DNA of 64,000 nucleotides from Bacteroidales bacterium (GTDB lineage: Bacteria; Bacteroidota; Bacteroidia; Bacteroidales; UBA932), in the NCBI GenBank assembly GCA_017513445.1, contig JAFXFS010000018.1, positions 1 through 64,000 on the forward strand, given 5' to 3'. Every line of letters begins with the position of its first letter. The first letter of the stretch is position 1. The notes below the pieces were generated by a model. It did no database searches. It was not told the DNA's origin and saw only the letters and a list, made by a program, of their open reading frames with translations. Both the position numbers and the translations under genes were made by a program. Shown in pieces: positions 57,673 through 64,000 of the stretch.

Positions 57673-58674
57673 CTATATGAACTTCAGATAAGGCCATTTG
57701 CCTTTGTAGCGGATGTTCTGGTCACGTCTGTAGGGTGCCTCTCCTCCCAGTTCGATCATTTTGTTGTAGAAGTCTGAGCTGTGATTTGTTACGAAGTTAT
57801 GGGTGAGTTCGTGTATGCATAGCGCCTCCACAGAGTCCATAGGCAGCTGTACGGCATCAACACTGAAGATTATTTTTTTGCCTTGGCCGTAATTATAGGC
57901 AAGGTAGTCTCGGACAGCGGACGTGACTTCGCAATTTTGAAAAGTGGTGCCTATCCTGTCTGCTACTTCCTTCAATATCGGCGGGAGCGCCACTTGGGCC
58001 CGCTTGACAAGCAGGTTACGGACTTTCTTAAGGATGGATTGCTGTATATATATATAATCCAGGTTGGCATTCTGCGGGAAATACACATGACAGTTCCGGC
58101 CGTCCAGGCTGCTTGTGTATCTGTCGGTCTTGCCTCGCAGTACCTTCAGACTGAAGAGATCTGTATCAAGTGTATATCCGTCAAAGAAACGTCTCTCACC
58201 GTCGCAGGTCCATGTCCTGGCCATTTCCGGCACATTGACTTGGGCGAAAGCGAAGCCGCGATAGAGACTGCTCCTTGACTGGATAGTCACGACCAGTTCA
58301 TCAAGATTATATCTCAACTGGGGATCATACGGTGTCTCGAGTCTTCGTATGACCTTCACATTGCCGACTCCCTCAATGAATTTACACATGGTGTCGTATA
58401 CAGGAATGTCTTTGAGACGTTCAAGATGCTCCTGAATCCATGTTCCGAGCTCGTTTCGCCTCTCTGAAGTAAACATTACTTTGTAAGCTCCGGCATAAAG
58501 GTCCTTTGCCACTACCAGATCCTCGGGAACCCCAAGTCCATATTCATAGCAGCTGCCAAGCCATGCCAGGCAGGCTATGGAGTCAGATTCGGCTATGCCA
58601 TGAATAAAGCAATCCATGGCTTCCTTGTATTCCTTTTTGAGATAATGTTCCTGACCTGCTTTGAAATACGACAT
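57673..58674 (-). CDS. Sel1-repeat protein fused to a DUF45/YgjP-type zinc metallopeptidase domain
   Basis: A 333-aa protein. The N-terminal 70 residues form Sel1/TPR-like helices (AMDCFIHGIAESDSIACLAW, ending LGVPEDLVVAKDLYAGAYK). The C-terminal part holds CIHELTHNFVTNHSSDFYNKM, the H-E-x-x-H-x8-H zinc motif of the DUF45 (YgjP/WLM-like) metallopeptidases. There is no signal peptide, so it is cytoplasmic. The middle region (about 95-220) is unrecognised. The DNA is clearly more GC-rich than the surroundings, which points to acquisition by transfer. It lies alone within the 57.4-59.3 kb insert. Confidence 0.7.
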   Translation of the reverse strand: MSYFKAGQEHYLKKEYKEAMDCFIHGIAESDSIACLAWLGSCYEYGLGVPEDLVVAKDLYAGAYKVMFTSERRNELGTWIQEHLERLKDIPVYDTMCKFIEGVGNVKVIRRLETPYDPQLRYNLDELVVTIQSRSSLYRGFAFAQVNVPEMARTWTCDGERRFFDGYTLDTDLFSLKVLRGKTDRYTSSLDGRNCHVYFPQNANLDYIYIQQSILKKVRNLLVKRAQVALPPILKEVADRIGTTFQNCEVTSAVRDYLAYNYGQGKKIIFSVDAVQLPMDSVEALCIHELTHNFVTNHSSDFYNKMIELGGEAPYRRDQNIRYKGKWPYLKFI

Positions 58675-58749
58675 CGTTTCTATGATTTAATAAAACAAAT
58701 ATGCCTTTTCGTGTGCAAAATTGCAAACGCAAAGATAAATTCATTTAAT

Positions 58750-59094
58750 TTGGGAACCAAAATTTCAGGAAGCAGCTTCATGGGATGTGCGGTCAGATAC
58801 CTCATAATGATTTCGATGAGTAACATCATAAAGGCTGGATAACGGTCATGGTCAATATGACAGGTTGTCTCGTCATAGGTCTTATATGGGAATTAATTGA
58901 GCCGGCCCCAAAGTGAAAACAGCAACCTGGCGCTGTTCCTTATGGTCGACATATGCGGAGGCTTCACAAACTTCTCCACATTCTCTAAAGACGCTCTCAT
59001 GATGTTGCAGGCAGGAAACATCTTGGAATTCATCGCCTATATATCCACTGGCGTCATTGCTGGCATGGCATTGACGTCCAATGGCTTACACACG
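58750..59094 (+). pseudogene. crcB: Broken fluoride channel gene
   Basis: Three segments match FluC/CrcB in order but in two frames: SSFMGCAVRYLIMISMSN (from about 58768), then 58842-58913 in another frame (VNMTGCLVIGLIWELIE), then back in the first frame DICGGFTNFSTFSKDAL and ISTGVIAGMAL. GGFTNFSTFS is the family's channel motif. Two frameshifts and the missing N-terminal part make it non-functional. It runs into a partial GGGtGRT copy. Confidence 0.72.
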
Positions 59095-59189
59095 GACGTA
59101 CCGCGTACGGACGGTAGCCATTGGATATATGACCGACACTATGGGCCGTATGCACTCTGACGCTCAGTTCGCTGGTTCTTCATCAGTTC
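59095..59189 (+). pseudogene. Inverted partial copy of the GGGtGRT gene
   Basis: Positions 59129-59189 are the reverse complement of 59404-59464 with one mismatch in 61 bases and encode MTDTMGRMHSDAQFAGSSSV in the plus direction. Weaker similarity (GRT) begins near 59095. The copy is fused to the crcB remnant upstream and ends in LGST and a stop downstream. Confidence 0.75.
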
Positions 59190-59243
59190 TGGGGAGTACT
59201 TGAGAAGACTTGACAGTACGGGACAGACCGGGGACCGGGTAAC

Positions 59244-59280
59244 AAAAAAATAAGGGAATGGTGAAAAACCATTCCCTTAT
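59244..59280 (-). terminator. Terminator of the scaffold/GGGtGRT operon
   Basis: ATAAGGGAATGGT and ACCATTCCCTTAT form a perfect 13-bp stem with loop GAAAA, and the minus strand continues into seven T residues, 20 nt after the GGGtGRT stop. Confidence 0.92.
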
Positions 59281-59299
59281 CATATTAAGTATCAGTTGG

Positions 59300-60310
59300 T
59301 TACTTATTCAGCGCAGTAGCAACATCAACCGCACAAGCAACTGTACAACCTACCATTGGGTTGTTACCGATGCCGAGGAATCCCATCATCTCAACGTGTG
59401 CTGGAACTGATGAAGAACCTGCGAACTGAGCGTCAGAGTGCATACGGCCCATAGTGTCGGTCATACCATAAGAAGCAGGACCTGCAGCCATATTGTCTGG
59501 GTGAAGTGTACGACCTGTACCACCACCAGAAGCTACTGAGAAATATGGTTTACCAGCAAGTACGCGCTCTTTCTTGTATGTACCAGCAACTGGGTGTTGG
59601 AAACGAGTTGGGTTAGTAGAGTTACCTGTAATAGAAACATCTACACCTTCGTGCCACATTACTGCAACACCTTCACGAACATCATCAGAACCATAGCAGT
59701 TAACTTTTGCACGTGGACCATCACTATAAGCGATACGACGTACCTCTTTTAGTTCACCTGTATAGTAATCAAATTCAGTTTGAACGTATGTGAAACCATT
59801 AATACGTGAAATAATTTGAGCCGCATCTTTACCAAGACCATTAAGGATAACGCGCAATGGTTCTTGACGTACTTTGTCAGCTTTAGCAGCAATTTTGATA
59901 GCACCCTCAGCAGCAGCGAATGATTCGTGACCTGCAAGGAATGCGAAACATTTTGTCTCTTCGCGTAGAAGCATAGCTGCAAGATTACCGTGACCTATAC
60001 CAACTTTACGGTCATCAGCAACTGAACCAGGGATACAGAACGCTTGTAGGCCAAGACCAATAGCTTCAGCAGCATCAGCAGCTACTTTACAACCCTTTTT
60101 AATTGCAATCGCACAACCTACTACGTATGCCCATTTAGCATTTTCGAAGCAGATTGGTTGAGTCTCTTCACAAGCTAAATAAGGATCAAGACCATATTGA
60201 TCACAGATAGCATTTGCCTCTTCGATATCTTTGATACCATTTTCGTTAAGAACAGCAAGGATTTGAGCCATACGGCGATCCTGACTTTCAAATTTTACCT
60301 CTCTAATCAT
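59300..60310 (-). CDS. GGGtGRT family protein
   Basis: A 336-aa protein named for the motif ASGGGTGRTLHPDN. Other conserved blocks are KVGIGHGNLAAMLLREETK, FLAGHESFAAAEGAIKIA and YGMTDTMGRMHSDAQFAGSS. The biochemical role is not known; the family occurs next to a NifU-like Fe-S scaffold in anaerobes, as here (18 nt downstream of it). Cysteines are few, so it probably does not itself hold a classical Fe-S site. Two partial copies of its sequence lie in the adjoining islet. Confidence 0.88.
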   Translation of the reverse strand: MIREVKFESQDRRMAQILAVLNENGIKDIEEANAICDQYGLDPYLACEETQPICFENAKWAYVVGCAIAIKKGCKVAADAAEAIGLGLQAFCIPGSVADDRKVGIGHGNLAAMLLREETKCFAFLAGHESFAAAEGAIKIAAKADKVRQEPLRVILNGLGKDAAQIISRINGFTYVQTEFDYYTGELKEVRRIAYSDGPRAKVNCYGSDDVREGVAVMWHEGVDVSITGNSTNPTRFQHPVAGTYKKERVLAGKPYFSVASGGGTGRTLHPDNMAAGPASYGMTDTMGRMHSDAQFAGSSSVPAHVEMMGFLGIGNNPMVGCTVACAVDVATALNK

Positions 60311-60328
60311 ATTCTTTCCTCCTTATTA

Positions 60329-61030
60329 TTATTCGTGACGTGGGTCAATGTATTTTACTGCACCGGCCTCTTCAGAGAAACGGCCATATGAACCTGTAAC
60401 TTGTTTAAGAGCTTCATTTGCATCAACTCCCTTCTTAATAAGATCCATAAATTTGCCAAGGTGAACAAATTCATAACCGCAAATTTCATTATTCTTATCA
60501 AGAGCTACTCTATTGATATAACCTTCAGCCATTTCAAGGTAACGAGGACCTTTTGCTAAAGTGCCATATAGTGTACCAACTTGGCTACGAAGACCTTTTC
60601 CTAAATCTTCAAGACCAGCACCAATCATTAGGCCACCTTCTGAGAAAGCCGATTGAGTACGTCCATAAACGATTTGTAGGAATAGTTCGCGCATTGCTGT
60701 ATTGATTGCATCACATACAAGGTCAGTATTAAGAGCCTCAAGAAGAGTTTTACCAGGAAGAATTTCAGATGCCATAGCAGCTGAGTGAGTCATACCTGAA
60801 CAACCCAATGTTTCAATAAGAGCTTCTTGAATAATACCATCCTTAACGTTTAGTGTAAGTTTACAAGCACCTTGTTGAGGAGCACACCAGCCTACACCGT
60901 GAGTTAGACCTGAAATATCACTGATTTGTTTAGCTCTCACCCATTTTCCCTCTTCAGGAATTGGTGCTGGACCGTGGTTAGGGCCCTTGTTAACGCAGCA
61001 CATTTGCTGCACTTCGTGTGAATAAACCAT
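60329..61030 (-). CDS. NifU-like iron-sulfur cluster assembly scaffold protein
   Basis: A 233-aa protein. The NifU_N-like core contains GVGWCAPQQGACKLTLNVKDG and ETLGCSGMTHSAAMASEIL, so cysteines near residues 49, 56 and 79 may hold a transient cluster. The C-terminal 100 residues (after SQVGTLYGTLAKGPRYLEMAEG in part) are specific to the form that accompanies GGGtGRT proteins. It starts with a promoter-proximal ATG at 61030. The pair probably supplies Fe-S clusters or handles a related cofactor; this is inference. Confidence 0.85.
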   Translation of the reverse strand: MVYSHEVQQMCCVNKGPNHGPAPIPEEGKWVRAKQISDISGLTHGVGWCAPQQGACKLTLNVKDGIIQEALIETLGCSGMTHSAAMASEILPGKTLLEALNTDLVCDAINTAMRELFLQIVYGRTQSAFSEGGLMIGAGLEDLGKGLRSQVGTLYGTLAKGPRYLEMAEGYINRVALDKNNEICGYEFVHLGKFMDLIKKGVDANEALKQVTGSYGRFSEEAGAVKYIDPRHE

Positions 61031-61080
61031 AATAATAATCTATAATTTGATATTTATATTAATTTCTTTTTTTAGCGGCA

Positions 61081-61088
61081 CAAAGGTA
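61081..61088 (-). promoter_or_regulatory. -7 element of the scaffold/GGGtGRT operon
   Basis: Minus-strand TACCTTTG, about 50 nt before the ATG at 61030; the -33 position is not conserved. Confidence 0.55.
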
Positions 61089-61116
61089 ATAAAAATTCCA
61101 TTACACCACTACCAAC

Positions 61117-62940
61117 TTATTCTGTCATTGATGCAATAACCTTGCTATTAATTGCTTTAATTCTGTCAACATCCAACTTAATGACTTTTCTGTCGTAAGT
61201 CATAAGTCCGTTAACTTCACCCTCAACATCAGTAGTCTGAGTATAAATAGCTCCAGAGAAGCCCTTCTTAACAAAGCCAATTAGTTCATTTGCATACTCT
61301 TCGTATGTATCAGCCACTTCGTCAGCATTCTTGTATTGAATATATCCCCAGTTCTTATCTGTTTGCCATAAATGTCCCTCAAGCGGGAATCCAATTCCAC
61401 CATATTCGCCCATTACATTTACATAGTCTATGTCAAATAGATACATAGCAGGATTAGGATAGTTATGTAGATCTAGGACATCTCCTGAACAGCGAACGAA
61501 GTTTCCACCTGAAGCATAATTCACCAGACGTGAATCATCTAAGAATTTTGTATACTGAACAATCTCTTCTGTATTAAATTGTCCCCACGCCTCGTTAAAT
61601 GGAACCCACATTACAATAGAAGGGAAAACCTCATTTGTTTGAATTATCTCTTTCCACTCTCGACAGTAGTTATCTTTCCACTCATTAGGGACAGGAGTAT
61701 CAATACCCTCATCATAGTGACGGCGTCCCCATTTTCCTAAAGAGTTATCGTGAATATTCGGCATATCCTGCCAAACAAGCATACCAATATGGTCACAATG
61801 CCAATACCATCTTGCCGGCTCAACCTTTACGTGCTTACGAATCATATTAAAGCCGAACTCTTTTGTCTTTTCTATATCAAATTTAAGCGCTTCGTCTGTA
61901 GGTGCAGTATATAGACCATCTGGCCACCAACCTTGGTCCAAAGTACCATATTGGAAGAGAGGTTCTCCATTCAAAGCCATTCTCTTGTAACCCTTCTTAT
62001 CAACTACAACTGAGATCTCTCTCATTGCAGCATATCCCATAACTTGATCCAAAATTTCACCATTACGATAAATTGTAATTCTCAAATCGTAAAGGTAAGG
62101 TGAATCTGGAGACCATAGTTTAGGGTTTTCTACATTCAATATTACATCAGCACCATTTGCAGATGATATAACTTCGCCATTTTCAATTAGTTCAATCAAA
62201 CAATCATCTCCAACTTTTGCACCTCTGGCAATTGCTCTAACATTCAAGATTGATTTTTCAATATCTGCCTTTGCGGAGTAAGACTCTACAACAACTTCAT
62301 TTACTGGCTCCATCCAGACTGTTTGCCAAATTCCTGTAACAGCTGTGTACCAGATACCATTAGGATTCGCAACTTGCTTTCCTCTTGGTTGGAATGCACT
62401 ATCAGTCCCATCTGTAACTTTTACAACAAGTTTATGAGTTTTCTTTTTAGAGAGTGAATCTGTAATATCAAATGCGAATGGAGCATATCCACCCTTGTGT
62501 TCACCCACAAATTTGTCATCTACATAAACTTCTGCTTTCCAGTCAACAGCTCCAAAGTTCAATCTTATTCTGCTATTCTTCCACTCTTTAGGGAGTTTAA
62601 ACTCACGAGAATACCACAAAGCATCATCTACTCCTACACTTTTACCTACTCCTGAAAGAGCAGACTCTACTGCAAATGGAACTAATATCTTCCCATCAAA
62701 TATTTCTGGCATCTCCTCATTGGCAGGTTTGATTGCATAATCCCATAAGCCATTGAGATTTATCCACTCACCTCTCACCAATTGAGGTCTTGGATATTCA
62801 GGAAGTACATTATTCGGGTCGATATTCTCACCCCATTCTGTCATAATTTTATCACCTGCAGGCTTCCAGGTTATAGTTTCATTCTCTGCACAAGATAGCA
62901 GAAGAAACAATGTTGCAAAAATTGGTAAAAGCTTTTTCAT
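61117..62940 (-). CDS. Glycoside hydrolase family 2 lipoprotein
   Basis: A 607-aa protein with a lipoprotein signal (LLLLSCAENE, Cys17). GH2 domains follow: sugar-binding jelly roll (about 40-220, with WYSREFKLPKEW and NFGAVDWKAEVYVD), immunoglobulin-like domain and TIM barrel. The acid/base glutamate lies in WVPFNEAWGQF and the probable nucleophile in MGEYGGIGFP. Activity could be beta-galactosidase, -glucuronidase or -mannosidase; the sequence does not decide. No SusCD genes are nearby. It follows the UPF0597 gene by 11 nt. Confidence 0.85.
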   Translation of the reverse strand: MKKLLPIFATLFLLLSCAENETITWKPAGDKIMTEWGENIDPNNVLPEYPRPQLVRGEWINLNGLWDYAIKPANEEMPEIFDGKILVPFAVESALSGVGKSVGVDDALWYSREFKLPKEWKNSRIRLNFGAVDWKAEVYVDDKFVGEHKGGYAPFAFDITDSLSKKKTHKLVVKVTDGTDSAFQPRGKQVANPNGIWYTAVTGIWQTVWMEPVNEVVVESYSAKADIEKSILNVRAIARGAKVGDDCLIELIENGEVISSANGADVILNVENPKLWSPDSPYLYDLRITIYRNGEILDQVMGYAAMREISVVVDKKGYKRMALNGEPLFQYGTLDQGWWPDGLYTAPTDEALKFDIEKTKEFGFNMIRKHVKVEPARWYWHCDHIGMLVWQDMPNIHDNSLGKWGRRHYDEGIDTPVPNEWKDNYCREWKEIIQTNEVFPSIVMWVPFNEAWGQFNTEEIVQYTKFLDDSRLVNYASGGNFVRCSGDVLDLHNYPNPAMYLFDIDYVNVMGEYGGIGFPLEGHLWQTDKNWGYIQYKNADEVADTYEEYANELIGFVKKGFSGAIYTQTTDVEGEVNGLMTYDRKVIKLDVDRIKAINSKVIASMTE

Positions 62941-62951
62941 ATTACAATTGT

Positions 62952-64000
62952 TTATTTACAAATCATTATATCCAAAATCATTTTGTCAGTCACTTGCATA
63001 CCTTTTGAGCCAATCTCTGCTAAGTTTCTGATACTCTTCTCTACATCATCATCAATAATACCATCATTATGGGTAATTGATATATTATCAAGTGCCAAAA
63101 CAGCAGATTGGACTGCAGAAGAGACACCAGAAGCAACTTTGAGAGCACATCCTAGTTTTGCACCATCACATACCATTCCTGTAATATTTCCAATCATATT
63201 CTGAATAGCATAGGAAACTTGCTCAATAGTTCCACCCTTCAATAGGACTATTCCACAAGCCGAACCTGTAGATGCTATTACACAGCCACAAAGTGCTGAT
63301 AATTTGCCTAAGAATCCCTTAATATAAATTGCTATTAAATGGCTAAGAGTCAATGCCCTGATTAACTCTTCACGAGAAGCTCCAAATTCTTGTGCAGCGA
63401 CTACAACAGGCAATGTCACCGTAATTCCTTGGTTTCCACTACCTGAATTACTCATTGCCGGCAATGTACAACCTGACATTCTTGCATCACAAGCAGCCGA
63501 TGTTACGGCCATAGTTCTTGCCATTAATCCAGAACCAAAGATTTCGCTATGGCCACTTGAATAGAGGGTTCTACCTACATTCAATCCAAATTTTCCATTC
63601 AATGCCTCCTCTGCCAGACGATAGTTCAAAGTAGCAGACTCTTCAATAAATTCAATTTTCTCTATTGGTGCAGTTTTGGAGAACTCATAAATTGTCTTGA
63701 CATCCAGAGCGTAGTCCAATGTAGATTTCCTACTATTTGAGATAGTCCCAGAGGAGCAATTCTCTAATTTATCCAATTCCCCATCAATTGAATGGCCATC
63801 TATCTCCTGATATACTATCGAATCGTGATTATCTTTTATAATACTCCTTGCAGAGTGAGTCTCAGAATATGCTTGTGCAGATATATATAGCTTCAAATCG
63901 GTCTTTGCCAAGTCTATTACGATTTTACCCTCATCAACTAAAGCTTTGGCTTTCTCAATAGCGTCATTATCAATATCTTTCAAGACCTCTAATCCGTATG
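62952..64000 (-). CDS. UPF0597/L-cysteine desulfidase-like protein (5' end outside window)
   Basis: The frame is open to the window edge; 349 residues are visible and the usual length is about 430, so roughly 80 are missing. The serine-dehydratase alpha-type core contains SAACDARMSGCTLPAMSNSG (in part), SGSGNQGITVTLPV and MVCDGAKLGCALK, whose cysteines would bind a [4Fe-4S] cluster as in CyuA/YhaM. Such enzymes release sulfide or ammonia from cysteine or serine. A cluster-dependent enzyme beside Fe-S assembly genes is consistent but not proof of a link. Confidence 0.85.
   Translation of the reverse strand, partial: YGLEVLKDIDNDAIEKAKALVDEGKIVIDLAKTDLKLYISAQAYSETHSARSIIKDNHDSIVYQEIDGHSIDGELDKLENCSSGTISNSRKSTLDYALDVKTIYEFSKTAPIEKIEFIEESATLNYRLAEEALNGKFGLNVGRTLYSSGHSEIFGSGLMARTMAVTSAACDARMSGCTLPAMSNSGSGNQGITVTLPVVVAAQEFGASREELIRALTLSHLIAIYIKGFLGKLSALCGCVIASTGSACGIVLLKGGTIEQVSYAIQNMIGNITGMVCDGAKLGCALKVASGVSSAVQSAVLALDNISITHNDGIIDDDVEKSIRNLAEIGSKGMQVTDKMILDIMICK

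Noticed and set aside
58600..59160. Two plus-strand open frames of 80 and 87 codons as separate genes
   Set aside because: They are pieces of one broken crcB gene plus antisense of the metallopeptidase start and part of a GGGtGRT copy.

Overview
The window looks like a chromosome segment of a member of the Bacteroidales (phylum Bacteroidota). Four things point there. The DNA is AT-rich. The recognisable promoters have the Bacteroidota form TTTG-N19/20-TAnnTTTG rather than -35/-10 boxes. The arginine cluster encodes an N-succinylornithine-type carbamoyltransferase. The tmRNA tag (GNSSYALAA), the 30-residue COX24-like basic protein, the DUF4492-cydA-cydB order and the fimbrillin-like lipoprotein are also typical of the group. 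Most of the window is ordinary core genome; the exception is an islet at about 55.3-59.3 kb.

Layout. 0.4-8.5 kb: eight tightly packed + strand genes for arginine biosynthesis (GNAT acetyltransferase, argG, argC, argD, argF', argB, argE, argH), converging on RNase G. 8.5-10.5 kb (-): rng, a tiny basic ribosomal-type protein and an HU protein. 10.8-21.3 kb (+): lon, uracil-DNA glycosylase, coaD, a thioredoxin-fold protein, a large FAD/Fe-S oxidoreductase, a degenerate UbiD-like protein and lnt. 21.4-29.4 kb: lipocalin, DUF454 and rhodanese genes, tmRNA (-), a sugar-phosphate/phosphate antiporter, UDP-glucose dehydrogenase, an esterase and a 7TM-HD phosphodiesterase. 29.4-39.6 kb: gyrB, a TPR/beta-barrel envelope pair (-), ftsE, nth, a small porin-like protein, a XerC/D recombinase, YkvA and tRNA-Arg(CCT). 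39.7-49.1 kb: rpmF-yceD, typA, a YgiQ radical SAM protein, cardiolipin synthase, tRNA-Leu(GAG), a 2-hydroxyacid dehydrogenase, a PepSY/lipoprotein pair and a queuosine-precursor transporter. 49.1-55.3 kb: DUF389 protein, a membrane protein with a winged-helix regulator, the cytochrome bd operon and xpt. 55.3-59.3 kb: a mosaic islet holding a fimbrillin-like lipoprotein, an integrase remnant, a palindrome array, a GC-richer Sel1-metallopeptidase gene, a broken fluoride-channel gene and two partial copies of the neighbouring GGGtGRT gene. 59.3-64 kb (-): GGGtGRT protein with an Fe-S scaffold, a GH2 lipoprotein hydrolase and a UPF0597/L-cysteine desulfidase-like gene cut by the window end.

How the genes work together. 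The arginine cluster encodes every step from N-acylglutamate to arginine if the leading GNAT is the acylglutamate synthase; residue 90 of the carbamoyltransferase suggests that succinyl rather than acetyl intermediates are used. CydA, CydB and the DUF4492 protein form a high-affinity terminal oxidase. The GGGtGRT protein and Fe-S scaffold form a two-gene unit of unknown biochemistry. The islet carries a 35-bp copy of the last codons of the GGGtGRT gene about 2 kb beyond that gene's end, the arrangement expected if DNA entered at that 3' end. Short palindromic elements of one REP-like family occur at two intergenic loci.
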